Notes: generated from the sequence alone by a model not told the origin. A DNA stretch of 64,000 nt from Herbiconiux sp. (GCF_004297105.1 NZ_SCVE01000012.1:62001-126000); one strand, 5' to 3'; positions 37,154-45,717 are shown, counted from the stretch's first letter. A program made the numbers and translations.

Positions 37154-38851
37154 CTACTCGCCCTGCCCGGCCCTCTGGAACACCAGCCGGGCACCCTGCC
37201 GCACCACTCTAATCCCTGGCAGATCGACGCCCTTCTGCCCCGTCCACGCCGTGACGAGTTCGGCCACGGCGAGCGTCTGGCTGCGCGACAGCGACACCCC
37301 GAACTCGCTGTCGACCACGTACCGGATGACGCGGTTGCGCAGTGCCGGCGGGTTCGCCGCGAGGGCTCCCACCGAGACCGCGATGCCCGCCTCCGCGTGC
37401 TCCACGAGGTCTTCGATGGTCTCGGTGGCGATGTCGTGCAGGGTCTCGTCGTCTTCGCGCAACTGCTCGGCGGTGCGGGCGAGCGCCTCGGCGATGCCGG
37501 GTCCGAGCTCGGCTTCGAGCAGGGGCAGCACACTCCGGCGCACCCGCACGCGGGCGTACGCGCTGCTCTGGTTGTGCGGGTCGTGCCAGGGCTCGAGGCC
37601 GGAGTCGGCGCAGAACTGTTCGGTGACACGGCGACGGATGCCGAGCAGTGGCCGGATGCGCGCTCCGAACGGCGGCCCGGCGACCGTTGAGGCGGTGCCG
37701 TGGGCATGGTTGTCGGCATGGTCGTGGCTGGGCACCCCCGGTGGTGGAGTCACCACCGCCATCCCCGAGAGGCTCGCCGCCCCCGCGCCCCGGGCGAGAC
37801 CGAGGAGCACGGTCTCTGCCTGATCGTCGAGTGTGTGCCCGAGCAGCACCGCGCGGGCCCCCGTCTCGGCGAGAGCCGCATCGATGGCCGCGTAGCGTGC
37901 CGCACGGGCGGCGGCCTCCGGCCCGCCCGCGGAACCAGCCCCGACGACGGCCCCGGTCCCGGTCCCGGCCCCGGTCCCGGCCCCGGCCTCGGTCTCAGCC
38001 CCGGTCCCGGCCTCGGTCTCAGCCCCGGTCTCGGCCCCGACCTCGGTCCCGGCCTCGGTCGCGGCCCCGGTCACGGTCGCGGTCACGGTCGCGGTCTCGG
38101 TCTCGGTCGCGGTCTCGGTCGCGGCCTCGGTCGCGGCCTCGGTCGCGGTCGCGGTCGCGGTCTCGGTCTCGGTCGCGGTCTCGGTCTCGGTCGCGGTCTC
38201 GGTCTCGGTCGCGGTCTCGGCGGAGACAGCCCGAGACGCGGCGGCCCCACTGAGCGCGGCGGATGCCAGCGCGACGCGGTCGCCGACGGATTCGCCATCG
38301 ACCGCAGGCGCGCTGGCACCGGCGGGGATGACGGGAGCACCGACGGTGGTGGTGGCGCGGGTGGAGGGCTCACCGCGAGCGGCGGAGGTCGAAGGCTCAA
38401 CGCGAACAGCGGAGGTCAACGGCTCAACGCGAACAGCGGAGGTCAACGGCTCAACGCGACCGGCGGGAGCCGACGTCGGGATCATGGCCCTCACGACGAG
38501 CACGGGATCGAGGCCGAGGGCGCGCGCCTGCTCGGCCGCGCGCGCGGCGACCGCATCCGACCCCGCCTGCAGACCGTGGTCGACGATCACGGCACCCGCC
38601 CGCAGCCCGGCCCGGGGCGCCTCGAACGCGGTGGCCGCCGCGAGCGCCAGCGAGTCGGGGCCGCCACTCAGCGCTACCAGCAGGTCAGCGCCCGGGGTGA
38701 CCGCGCCGGGTCGCGCACTCGGTCGCGAATCGCCCCGCTCGGCGACCTCGCGCGCCGCGAGGGGGAACTGCGCCAGGAGCGTCTCGCGCACCGCTCGACG
38801 CACGTCGGCGATCGCGGGCGTGAGGCGCGGTCGGCGGTCGGGCATGTGCAT
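37154..38851 (-). CDS. tilS: tRNA(Ile)-lysidine synthase with large low-complexity insertion
   Basis: Modifies C34 of tRNA-Ile(CAU) to lysidine using ATP; normally essential. 565 residues against roughly 330-350 in typical actinobacterial TilS. The PP-loop SGGPDS (62-67) and [12 protein letters not shown] (339-350) are intact, but about 188 residues (about 124-311) intervene. These include four copies of a nonapeptide RVEPLTSAV (132-167) and a long Thr-Glu/Thr-Ala dipeptide array (211-300). The C-terminal region ([32 protein letters not shown]) is normal. The frame is maintained because the units are multiples of three. ATG 38851 is preferred because TAACGT lies 6 nt upstream. Confidence 0.93.
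   Translation of the reverse strand: MHMPDRRPRLTPAIADVRRAVRETLLAQFPLAAREVAERGDSRPSARPGAVTPGADLLVALSGGPDSLALAAATAFEAPRAGLRAGAVIVDHGLQAGSDAVAARAAEQARALGLDPVLVVRAMIPTSAPAGRVEPLTSAVRVEPLTSAVRVEPSTSAARGEPSTRATTTVGAPVIPAGASAPAVDGESVGDRVALASAALSGAAASRAVSAETATETETATETETATETETATATATEAATEAATETATETETATVTATVTGAATEAGTEVGAETGAETEAGTGAETEAGAGTGAGTGTGAVVGAGSAGGPEAAARAARYAAIDAALAETGARAVLLGHTLDDQAETVLLGLARGAGAASLSGMAVVTPPPGVPSHDHADNHAHGTASTVAGPPFGARIRPLLGIRRRVTEQFCADSGLEPWHDPHNQSSAYARVRVRRSVLPLLEAELGPGIAEALARTAEQLREDDETLHDIATETIEDLVEHAEAGIAVSVGALAANPPALRNRVIRYVVDSEFGVSLSRSQTLAVAELVTAWTGQKGVDLPGIRVVRQGARLVFQRAGQGE
37952..38221. repeat. Hexanucleotide tandem array inside tilS
   Basis: About 270 bp of imperfect 6-bp units, on the plus strand GGTCTC, GGTCGC, GGCCTC and GGTCCC. 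The part at 38080-38221 is nearly pure GGTCTC/GGTCGC. On the coding strand it gives alternating Thr with Glu, Ala, Val or Gly. Copy-number change by slippage would keep the reading frame. Confidence 0.93.
38351..38458. repeat. 27-bp tandem repeat inside tilS (four units)
   Basis: Four 27-bp units encode [27 protein letters not shown] and RGEPSTRAT. The first two units are nearly identical at the nucleotide level, indicating recent duplication. Confidence 0.88.
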
Positions 38852-38855
38852 CCAG

Positions 38856-38863
38856 TAACGTTA
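38856..38863. promoter_or_regulatory. Shared palindromic -10 region of tilS and ppa
   Basis: TAACGTTA reads the same on both strands. On the minus strand TAACGT is exactly 6 nt before ATG 38851 of tilS, fitting a leaderless start. On the plus strand the same box could initiate a leadered ppa transcript. Confidence 0.5.
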
Positions 38864-38932
38864 TTGCAGTTTCGGGGCGCACATCCGGGCCCCGACCGCC
38901 GAACCACGCACGCAGATGAGGGAGCACCACAC

Positions 38933-39427
38933 ATGGCCGCGTACGACGTCGTCGTCGAAATTCCCAAGGGAAGCCGCAACAAGTACGAAGTCGACCACGA
39001 GACCGGTCGCGTCTACCTCGACCGCGTGCTCTTCACGAGCTTCGTCTACCCCACCGACTACGGATTCTTCGAGAACACCCTGGGCCTCGACGGCGACCCC
39101 GTCGACGCGCTCGTGCTGCTCGAGTACCCCACGTTCCCGGGAGTGGGTGTCAAGGTGCGCCCCGTCGGCGTGTTCAACATGAGCGACGAGGCTGGCTCCG
39201 ACGCCAAGGTGGTCGTGGTGCCCGCGAAAGACCCCCGGTGGGCCCACATCCAGGACATCGACGACGTTCCCGAGCAGACACGTAAAGAGATCGAGCACTT
39301 CTTCGCGCGGTACAAAGACCTCGAGCCCGGCAAGTTCGTGAAGGTCGAGGGCTGGGGCAACGCCGCAGAGGCCGAGGCCATCGTCGAGGCCGGTTTCGCC
39401 AAGCTCAAGGAGGAGGGCGGCCACTAG
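38933..39427 (+). CDS. ppa: Inorganic diphosphatase
   Basis: Hydrolyses pyrophosphate, pulling biosynthetic reactions forward. 164 residues, family I, with [20 protein letters not shown], the signature [11 protein letters not shown] and [20 protein letters not shown] lies 9 nt before ATG 38933. Complete and typical. Confidence 0.97.
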   Translation: MAAYDVVVEIPKGSRNKYEVDHETGRVYLDRVLFTSFVYPTDYGFFENTLGLDGDPVDALVLLEYPTFPGVGVKVRPVGVFNMSDEAGSDAKVVVVPAKDPRWAHIQDIDDVPEQTRKEIEHFFARYKDLEPGKFVKVEGWGNAAEAEAIVEAGFAKLKEEGGH

Positions 39428-39443
39428 GCCCCCACTCCCTCCC

Positions 39444-39501
39444 CACATCCGTCACTTTCTGCTCGAACTGAACGATTTTCGAGCAGAAAGTGACGGATGT
39501 G
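39444..39501. repeat. 24-bp perfect inverted repeat between convergent genes
   Basis: Arms 39444-39467 and 39478-39501 are perfectly complementary around a 10-nt loop (CTGAACGATT). The arms contain CACTTTCTGCTCG. It lies between the stops of ppa and the M23 peptidase gene, without a T-run, and could terminate both transcripts. Confidence 0.9.
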
Positions 39502-39536
39502 CGCGTTAAGGGGGCGTACGCGGGAGGGGTGGCGGG

Positions 39537-40853
39537 TCAGAAGCCCACGTAGTTGCGCGGGTTCTGCGCGGTGCCGTTCACCCGGGTCTCGAAGTGCACG
39601 TGGCATCCGGTGGACGAACCCGTGGTACCGGCGTAGGCGATGAGCTGACCGCCGCCCACCGACTGCCCGCGACTCACGGCGAGCGAGCTGTTGTGGCCGT
39701 AGACCGTGGTGAGGCCTCCGCCGTGATTGATCGTGACCGAGTTGCCGAGGCCTCCGTTGTAGCTGGCCTGGGTGACGGTTCCGGATGCGGCGGCGTACAC
39801 CGCCACCCCGCAGGTGCCGCCGGGCGCCACCAGGTCGATACCGGCGTGCAGGCGGTTCACCTTGTCGATGGGGTGGAAGCGCATGCCGAACTCGTCGCTC
39901 ACACGCCAGCGCGAGAGGGGGCTCGACCAGCCGCCCACGGAGACGGGAGGTGCACTGCCCCCGCCCCCGGACGACGCGGCCGCGGCCGCCGCGGCGGCTG
40001 CGGCACGCTGTTCGGCCGCCACACGCGCCGCTTCGGCACGCGCAGCCTCCTCGGCCTTGCGGCGCTCTTCGACACCCTTCTCGTAGTCCGCCACGGTCTG
40101 CACGGTCTCGGCCTGGAGCGCGGCCAACTGGGCGTCGAGCACCACGCGCTGAGACTCCTGTTCGGCCAGGAGCGCCTCTGCGGCATCCTCCGCGGCGATG
40201 GCGTCTTCGAAGGCCTGCTCGGCGAGAGCCCGGAGACCTTCGAGCTCGCCCTCGGCCGTGTCGGCCTGGGCGGTGAGCGCCGTGGCGGTGTTGCGGTCTT
40301 GCGCGGCCTGCTCGTGCAGCGTGCTGGCCGTCTCGGTGAGCCGGCTCATGGCGCCGAGCTGGTAGAGCAGGTCGTCGGAGTCGTCGCCTGAGATGATGAG
40401 GTTCACGGTGAGGTCGACCCCGCCGGTGCGGGTGAGCTGCGAGATGAGCTGACCGGCCTGCTTGTTCGAGGCGTCGGCACGGCTGCCGGCCTCGGCCGAC
40501 TGGGCGGCGAGCTCGTCGGCGCGGTACACCGCGAGGTCGTAGGCCTCTTGAGCCGCCTGGAACTCGTTCGACTTCTGCACCGCGAACGCCTGGGCCGCCT
40601 CGACCTCGGCCTGTGCCGCCACAATGAGCGACTGGATGTTCGCGACCTCGGCGTTCTTGGCCGATTCGCTGCTGCGGGCGGCGAGCACGTCTTCCCAGCT
40701 GGGATAGTCGACGGCCCACGCGGCGTTCTCGCCCCGGAGCACGTCGACGGCCACGATGCCGGCGGCGAGACTGAGCGCCGCGAGGAAGCGCGGGAGGGTG
40801 CGACGCCGTGCCGGAAGGGCGGCGCGTGCGCGGGAGCTGGTCATGTTCGTCAT
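39537..40853 (-). CDS. M23 family (LytM) metallopeptidase with coiled coil
   Basis: 438 residues: an N-terminal signal-anchor (FLAALSLAAGIVAVDVLRGE), a long coiled-coil region (about 55-290), an Ala/Gly-rich linker, and a C-terminal LytM domain. The zinc ligands are seen in LHAGIDLVAPGGTCG and GCHVHFETR, and GHNSSLAV is also typical, so the peptidase is probably active on peptidoglycan cross-links. The architecture resembles EnvC/NlpD-like or RipA-like division hydrolases. ATG 40853 overlaps the stop of its upstream paralogue (ATGA). Confidence 0.92.
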   Translation of the reverse strand: MTNMTSSRARAALPARRRTLPRFLAALSLAAGIVAVDVLRGENAAWAVDYPSWEDVLAARSSESAKNAEVANIQSLIVAAQAEVEAAQAFAVQKSNEFQAAQEAYDLAVYRADELAAQSAEAGSRADASNKQAGQLISQLTRTGGVDLTVNLIISGDDSDDLLYQLGAMSRLTETASTLHEQAAQDRNTATALTAQADTAEGELEGLRALAEQAFEDAIAAEDAAEALLAEQESQRVVLDAQLAALQAETVQTVADYEKGVEERRKAEEAARAEAARVAAEQRAAAAAAAAAASSGGGGSAPPVSVGGWSSPLSRWRVSDEFGMRFHPIDKVNRLHAGIDLVAPGGTCGVAVYAAASGTVTQASYNGGLGNSVTINHGGGLTTVYGHNSSLAVSRGQSVGGGQLIAYAGTTGSSTGCHVHFETRVNGTAQNPRNYVGF

Positions 40854-42118
40854 CCGAAATCGATTCCCTGGTTCGCCATGAAGGTTCGGGGGTTGGTGGC
40901 GGTGCCGCCCTGGCGCACCTCGAAGTGCACGTGGCATCCGGTGGAGTTGCCCGTGGTGCCGGCGTAGGCGATGGGCTGACCGACGGTGACGTAGTCGCCG
41001 TTGCCGACGAGCAGCGCGGTGTTGTGACCGTAGGCCGTGGCGGTGCCGCCGCCATGGTCGATCTGGATGAAGTTGCCGTAGCCGCCGTTCGGGCCGGCGA
41101 AGTTCACGAGCCCCTCGGCGGCGGCGTACACCGTGGCACCGCAGGTGCCGCTGCTGTAGACGAGGTCGATGCCGGAATGCAGGATGTAGGCCCCCGACAC
41201 CGGGTTCACCCGCATCCCGTACTCGTCGGAGGAGACCGCTCCGGGGAACGGGCTGCCCCATCCGCTCGCCGCGATGTAGGGAAGCGTCTTCTGCCCGGAT
41301 GCGGCGGCCGCCCGCGCGGCGGCGGCGCGCTCTTCGACGCCCTTCTTGAAGTCGGCCTCGGTGGTGGCCAGGTTCTGCTGAAGCACTGCGAGCTGGGCCT
41401 GCAGCTCCTCCTGGTGGGTCTGCTGCACACTCAGTGCCGCCTCCGCGGCCTGCTGAGCCGCGACGGCCTCGTCACGGAGCGCCTGGGCGGCATCGGCGAG
41501 GCTCTTCAGCTCGTCTCGGGCGATGGTGGCCTGGTCGGTGAGGGCGGACGCGGTATTGCGGTCCTGCTCCGCCTGCGCGTAGATCTGCGAGGTCTTCTCG
41601 GTGAGCTTCGACATGGCGCTCAGCTGGTAGAGGAGGTCGCTCGAGAGCTGACCTCCGCCCACGAAGAGGTTCACGGTGAGGTCGTTTCCGCCCGTGCGGG
41701 ACAGCTGGGCGGCCAGTTGGCCGGCCTGGCGGTTGGAGGTGTCGGCGCGCGCGGTGGCCTCGGCGGCCTGACCCTCGAGCTCGGTCGCCACGTAGTTCGC
41801 CGTGTCGTACTTCTCTTGAGCGGCTTGATACTCGGTGCCGCGCTGGGTGGCGAGGGCCTGGGCGCTCTGCACCTCGGCGGTCATGCTCTCGATGAGGCCC
41901 GTGATGCGGGCGACCTCGTCGTTCTTGGCGGCCTCGTTCGCCTGCGCGTTCTTCACGTCGTCCCACGTGGGGTAGTCGTCGGCGAAAGCCGGTGCGGCCG
42001 AGAGGGCGGCACTCACGACGAGCGCGGCGCACAGCGCGAAGGCGGCGAGGGCCTGGTGCGTGCGTGTGGACGGACCGCCGAAGCGCCGCCGCGCCGAACC
42101 CGCTGTCGTGCTCTTCAT
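40850..42118 (-). CDS. M23 family (LytM) metallopeptidase with coiled coil (upstream paralogue)
   Basis: 422 residues with the same plan as its neighbour: signal sequence (ALCAALVVSAALSAAPAFA, cleavage likely after AFA), coiled coil (about 55-285), then LytM with LHSGIDLVYSSGTCG and GCHVHFEVR. GGCAGGGG precedes ATG 42118. The two genes clearly arose by duplication and are translationally coupled, so they probably act together or on different septal substrates. No ftsEX is in the window. Confidence 0.92.
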   Translation of the reverse strand: MKSTTAGSARRRFGGPSTRTHQALAAFALCAALVVSAALSAAPAFADDYPTWDDVKNAQANEAAKNDEVARITGLIESMTAEVQSAQALATQRGTEYQAAQEKYDTANYVATELEGQAAEATARADTSNRQAGQLAAQLSRTGGNDLTVNLFVGGGQLSSDLLYQLSAMSKLTEKTSQIYAQAEQDRNTASALTDQATIARDELKSLADAAQALRDEAVAAQQAAEAALSVQQTHQEELQAQLAVLQQNLATTEADFKKGVEERAAAARAAAASGQKTLPYIAASGWGSPFPGAVSSDEYGMRVNPVSGAYILHSGIDLVYSSGTCGATVYAAAEGLVNFAGPNGGYGNFIQIDHGGGTATAYGHNTALLVGNGDYVTVGQPIAYAGTTGNSTGCHVHFEVRQGGTATNPRTFMANQGIDFG

Positions 42119-42283
42119 AAACCCCTGCCGTGCCGAAAATGCCAGGCGCGCAACCGCGGAACGCACTCTCACCGCGCGGTGTCGTGCGCATCCGTCACAT
42201 CTGTCACAGCGCTCCCGTGAATCTAACCCGGGCCCGGCCGAACGCCGGGGACATTCGCCCGGGTGTGCACAACTCGACCTCGA

Positions 42284-42313
42284 TTGGCGGCTGTGCAGAG
42301 GATGTGGCATACT
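42284..42313 (+). promoter_or_regulatory. Promoter of tRNA-Glu
   Basis: TTGGCG (42284-42289), an 18-bp spacer, and CATACT (42308-42313), placing transcription start about 10 bp before the mature 5' end. Confidence 0.55.
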
Positions 42314-42330
42314 CGTTGAGTTGTCGAACC

Positions 42331-42403
42331 GGCCCCATCGTTTAGTGGCCTAGGACACCGCCCTTTCACGGCGGCAGCACGGGTTCGAATCCCGTTGGGG
42401 TCA
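42331..42403 (+). tRNA. tRNA-Glu(UUC)
   Basis: 73 nt, with acceptor GGCCCCA pairing with TGGGGTC (one G-T), discriminator A, anticodon loop CTTTCAC with anticodon TTC, and T-loop GGGTTCGAATCCC. CCA is not encoded. Confidence 0.97.
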
Positions 42404-42451
42404 CGGTAATCGGGTGTGACTGGGTCGGCAACAGAGCACCACAGCACCACA

Positions 42452-42457
42452 TACAAT
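42452..42457 (+). promoter_or_regulatory. -10 box of tRNA-Asp
   Basis: TACAAT, 14 bp before the tRNA-Asp 5' end, so this tRNA may have its own promoter rather than depend on the tRNA-Glu transcript. The -35 is weak. Confidence 0.45.
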
Positions 42458-42471
42458 AGGAACACAAGTAA

Positions 42472-42545
42472 GGCCCTGTAGCGCAGTTGGTTAGCGTGCC
42501 GCCCTGTCACGGCGGAGGTCGCGGGTTCAAGTCCCGTCAGGGTCG
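42472..42545 (+). tRNA. tRNA-Asp(GUC)
   Basis: 74 nt, acceptor GGCCCTG with CAGGGTC, discriminator G, anticodon loop CTGTCAC with GTC. CCA is not encoded. Confidence 0.97.
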
Positions 42546-42551
42546 CAAGGC

Positions 42552-42583
42552 GCGAAGCCCTTCCAATCGGAAGGGCTTTTCGC
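42552..42583 (+). terminator. Terminator after tRNA-Asp
   Basis: AAGCCCTTCC-aatc-GGAAGGGCTT with a TTTT run, the clearest intrinsic terminator in the window. Confidence 0.88.
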
Positions 42584-42597
42584 TAGAGCGGCACATA

Positions 42598-42613
42598 CTG
42601 TATTGAAATACAG
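42598..42613. repeat. 16-bp palindrome upstream of tRNA-Phe
   Basis: CTGTATTGAAATACAG, with 7-bp arms around GA, ends 11 bp before the tRNA-Phe 5' end. It overlaps the region where the tRNA-Phe promoter must lie. Confidence 0.6.
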
Positions 42614-42624
42614 CGGAGCTGTTC

Positions 42625-42697
42625 GGCTCTGTAGCTCAGTTGGTAGAGCGCACGACTGAAAATCGTGAGGTCACGGGATCGACGCCCGTCGGAGCCA
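42625..42697 (+). tRNA. tRNA-Phe(GAA)
   Basis: 73 nt, acceptor GGCTCTG with CGGAGCC, discriminator A, anticodon loop CTGAAAA with GAA. CCA is not encoded. No integrase or att-like duplication is seen nearby. Confidence 0.97.
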
Positions 42698-42700
42698 CTG

Positions 42701-42737
42701 GAACCCTCGCCTAGCTTCTACATGGCGGGGGTTCTTT
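42701..42737 (+). terminator. Terminator after tRNA-Phe
   Basis: GAACCCTCGCC pairs with GGCGGGGGTTC (one wobble pair), then TTTC. Confidence 0.75.
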
Positions 42738-42833
42738 CATATGCGGGCCCAGGCCATCCACTCGGGCTCCCCCGCCCGCGCCGACAGTTCACGTCGCGTC
42801 AGTATCATGCCTCGACCCACACGGAGGTTCCGC

Positions 42834-43427
42834 ATGAGCGACCCGAGCGACGCCGCACCACCGGCTCCGGCGGGCTGGTACGACGACGGCAGCGGCCGGC
42901 AGCGCTGGTGGACGGGCGACGACTGGAGCGACCGATTCCAGGACGGCCTCGGCCCGGTGCACTCCCTTCCGAAATCGACCCGGTGCCCGATCTGCGGATC
43001 GCTGGACCGGGTGCAGATGGTCGGCATGATCCTGCAGCAGAGCACGACCCTCCCGCACCGCGCCCTCGCCCTGCGCCTCGCTCCGCCTCCGCGACCCCGC
43101 CCGCCCGTGGGGCCGTGGGCGCTCTGGTTCACGCTCGGCGGACTCGCGCTCGCCCTGATCACCGGCGGCGCCGTGAGCGGATCATTGATCGGTGCGGTCC
43201 TCACGGGTATCTACCTCCTGCTCCCGATCGTTCTCGCGGCCTGGGGGCTCGCGGGCCTGATCGCGCTGATCGCGCGGCCGCACTTCCGCCGCCTGCAGGG
43301 CGCGTGGGACAAGAGGGCGGCCGTGTACTACCGCTCCCTCTACTGCCTGCGCGACGACACGATGTTCAGCGCGGGGTCGCCGGCGGAGCGACCGGAGGAG
43401 GGCAAGGCGCGGACCTTCTGGGGCTGA
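42834..43427 (+). CDS. DUF2510 domain-containing membrane protein
   Basis: 197 residues: an N-terminal DUF2510 motif (AGWYDDGSGRQRWWTGDDWS), a CPIC pair, then two or three membrane segments (about 95-155), and a cytoplasmic tail with KRAAVYYRSLYCLRDDTMF. DUF2510 occurs at the N terminus of many actinobacterial membrane proteins; its role is unknown. GGAGG lies 6 nt before ATG 42834. Probably monocistronic. Confidence 0.82.
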   Translation: MSDPSDAAPPAPAGWYDDGSGRQRWWTGDDWSDRFQDGLGPVHSLPKSTRCPICGSLDRVQMVGMILQQSTTLPHRALALRLAPPPRPRPPVGPWALWFTLGGLALALITGGAVSGSLIGAVLTGIYLLLPIVLAAWGLAGLIALIARPHFRRLQGAWDKRAAVYYRSLYCLRDDTMFSAGSPAERPEEGKARTFWG

Positions 43428-43496
43428 GTTCGGATTCCTCGCGCCGAACGGGTGCACACCGGTTGCGGTGCCTGGAGATCGTGGTCGACTGGCGAC

Positions 43497-44396
43497 ATGG
43501 GTGATGACGCAGGCGCCATGGGCACGGCCGGGTTCGACCAGGGGTTTCTCGGGGTGGAGTGCGGGCTGCCGCGCGCGACCGAGGCGGAGCGCCGCATCCG
43601 GGAACTGACCTACCTGCACTTCACCGTGCTGCTGGATGCCGGGCGCAAGCTCGCGGCCGTGGCGGCGGCGAACATCGACGGAGCGGCCCTCCGCGACATC
43701 GCGCGCGGCGACGACTGGCACCTCGATGAGCGAGTGGATGCGGCCGAGCAGACCGGGCCTGAGGTCTACGCCCGCAACGACCTCGACCGGGGGCATCTCG
43801 TGCGCAGGAGGGACCCGGTCTGGGGGCCGATGGATGCCGCCGAGCGCGCCAACCGAGACACCTTCGCCTACACCAACGCGGCTCCGCAGGCGGCGGAGTT
43901 CAACCAGTCGAAGGAGCTCTGGAACGGGCTCGAGGACCACGTTCTCGAGTACGCCTCGGCGAACAGGCTGCGGCTCAGCGTCTTCACGGGGCCCGTGTTC
44001 GGCGATGACGATGTGTCGTACCGGGGCACGCGCATCCCGACCCGATTCTGGAAGGTGGCGGCCTGGGCGGATGCGACGGGCAGCGGAGCCGGCTCGGCAC
44101 CGGAGGGGCAGGACCCGGCACGGCTCCGGGCGGCGGGATTCCTGCTCGACCAGAGCCCGCAGCTCGACGGGATCGAGCTCGAGGGGGCGCGGGCCGCCGC
44201 ACGGGCGACGGATGCTCCGCCGCCGCTCGGCCCGTTCCGCACCTTCCAGCTCGGCATCTCCGACATCGCCGGCCTCACCGCTCTCGACTTCGGGCCGATA
44301 CCCGCGGCCGACGCCTTCGCCGACGCCGCCACCGCACGCCCCGGCACGTCACGCGCGTGGACCGAGCTTCACACTCCCGGCCAGATCGTGCTGTAG
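43497..44396 (+). CDS. DNA/RNA non-specific endonuclease (NUC1 family)
   Basis: 299 residues of the beta-beta-alpha-metal nuclease family. The catalytic DRGHLVRR motif is at about residues 96-103, and the metal-ligand region FAYTNAAPQAAEFNQSKELW follows. No signal peptide is evident, which is unusual for this mostly secreted family. It could act inside the cell or be exported another way. Expression control is not visible; the Shine-Dalgarno is weak. Confidence 0.88.
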   Translation: MGDDAGAMGTAGFDQGFLGVECGLPRATEAERRIRELTYLHFTVLLDAGRKLAAVAAANIDGAALRDIARGDDWHLDERVDAAEQTGPEVYARNDLDRGHLVRRRDPVWGPMDAAERANRDTFAYTNAAPQAAEFNQSKELWNGLEDHVLEYASANRLRLSVFTGPVFGDDDVSYRGTRIPTRFWKVAAWADATGSGAGSAPEGQDPARLRAAGFLLDQSPQLDGIELEGARAAARATDAPPPLGPFRTFQLGISDIAGLTALDFGPIPAADAFADAATARPGTSRAWTELHTPGQIVL

Positions 44397-44490
44397 CGGA
44401 CCGCCCGATGCCCGCGCCGCACCTCCCGTCGCGGGTGACCCACGAGGGGACGCGGCGCGGGGCCGTGGGGCGGGTGTCGGAGGGGGAGAG

Positions 44491-44496
44491 GATACT
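44491..44496 (+). promoter_or_regulatory. Leaderless -10 box of the AlkZ-like gene
   Basis: GATACT, 6 nt, then ATG 44503. Confidence 0.45.
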
Positions 44497-44502
44497 GGGC
44501 GC

Positions 44503-45717
44503 ATGGCCGGAGCAGGTTCGGGAGCGGGTGCCGCCAAAGCCGCTGCCCGCGAGGTGCTGCGACTGCGGCTCGAGGCGCAGGGGGTCGCTCCGGCGCGCGA
44601 CGTGACCGTCACCGAGGTGGTCGAGCGCCTGCTCGCGATGCAGGCTCAAGACTTCGCGCAGGGGAGCTGGGCCGTGGGGCTCCGTGCGCCGGGCTCGACC
44701 CGGGCCGACCTGACGGCAGCGCTCGACGCCGGTGAGATCGTTCGGTCGTGGCCGATGCGCGGCACCCTGCACTTCACTCGCCCCGACGACCTGCGATGGA
44801 TGCTCGACCTCACCGCACCCCGCACCGTGCGGTCGATGGAGAAACGCCACCGCGACCTGGGGCTCGACGACGCCGCGTTCGCACGCGCCACGGCGATCGC
44901 GCGTGCCGAACTCTCCGGCGGCGGAGCGCTCTCCCGCGAGGAGTTCACCGCCCTCCTCGAAGCAGGGGGCATCGCCACCGACGGCCAGCGCGGCATGCAT
45001 CTCATCTGGCGGCTCGCGCACGACGGTCTCATCTGCTGGGGCCCGGCCCGCGGCACCCAGCAGGCGATGGTGCTGCTCGATGAGTGGGCTCCGCCCACTC
45101 GCGAACTCCCGCGCGCCGAGGCCCTCGGGGAGTTCGTGCTGCGCTACGTCACGGGTCACGGGCCGGCCACCCTGAAGGATTTCTGCTGGTGGTCGAAGGT
45201 CTCGGTGGCGGATGCCACGCTCGGACTCGAGCGGGTGCGCGACCGGCTCCAGGAGATCGAGCTGGGCCACACGTCGTACTGGGTCCGCGCCGACGCCGAC
45301 CCGGTGGGGGGCGACCGGCGCGCGGTGACCGCGGGCGACACGATCTCGGCGACCCAGGGGGCCCGCACGGTCGAAGCCACACCACCGGCACCGCGACCCA
45401 GCGTGCGATCCTTTCACGCCCTGCCCGGGTTCGACGAGTACCTGCTCGGGTACCAGAGCCGCACACCGGCCGTGCCCGAGGAGTTCTCCTCCCGGATCGT
45501 GCCGGGCGACAACGGGGTGTTCCTCCCGATGCTCGTGTCGCGCGGCACGGTGGTCGGCACCTGGAAGCGCGCCCTCACCGCATCGAAGGTCACGGTCACG
45601 CCGATGCCGTTCGCGCCCCTGTCGGCAGCCGAACAGACCGGGTTCGAGCGCGAGTTCCGCCGGTTCGCCCGGTTTCTCGGGCTCACCCTCGTGATCGCCG
45701 ACGGGCCCGCGTCATGA
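44503..45717 (+). CDS. AlkZ/YcaQ-like winged-helix DNA glycosylase
   Basis: 404 residues of the HTH_42 family. MQAQDFAQGSW carries the Q-x-Q motif shared with E. coli YcaQ/AlkZ, and SWPMRGTLHF is the next conserved block. AlkZ enzymes remove bulky alkyl adducts and unhook interstrand cross-links; some protect antibiotic producers. Three winged-helix modules are expected. The gene overlaps the next by 4 nt and lies close to an SRAP gene, so a DNA-repair role is well supported, but the adduct is unknown. Confidence 0.85.
   Translation: MAGAGSGAGAAKAAAREVLRLRLEAQGVAPARDVTVTEVVERLLAMQAQDFAQGSWAVGLRAPGSTRADLTAALDAGEIVRSWPMRGTLHFTRPDDLRWMLDLTAPRTVRSMEKRHRDLGLDDAAFARATAIARAELSGGGALSREEFTALLEAGGIATDGQRGMHLIWRLAHDGLICWGPARGTQQAMVLLDEWAPPTRELPRAEALGEFVLRYVTGHGPATLKDFCWWSKVSVADATLGLERVRDRLQEIELGHTSYWVRADADPVGGDRRAVTAGDTISATQGARTVEATPPAPRPSVRSFHALPGFDEYLLGYQSRTPAVPEEFSSRIVPGDNGVFLPMLVSRGTVVGTWKRALTASKVTVTPMPFAPLSAAEQTGFEREFRRFARFLGLTLVIADGPAS

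Noticed and set aside
37952..38221. Possible CRISPR array
   Set aside because: Units are 6 bp, directly abutting, with no unique spacers and no cas genes nearby.
37648..38400. Arg-Pro-Ser-rich frames on both strands over the tilS repeats
   Set aside because: They are alternative readings of the 6-bp array and have no start signals; the TilS frame continues through the array into conserved motifs.
42625..42697. tRNA-Phe as an integration site for a mobile element
   Set aside because: Flanking genes are ordinary, no integrase is present, and no duplicated tRNA 3' end is visible downstream.
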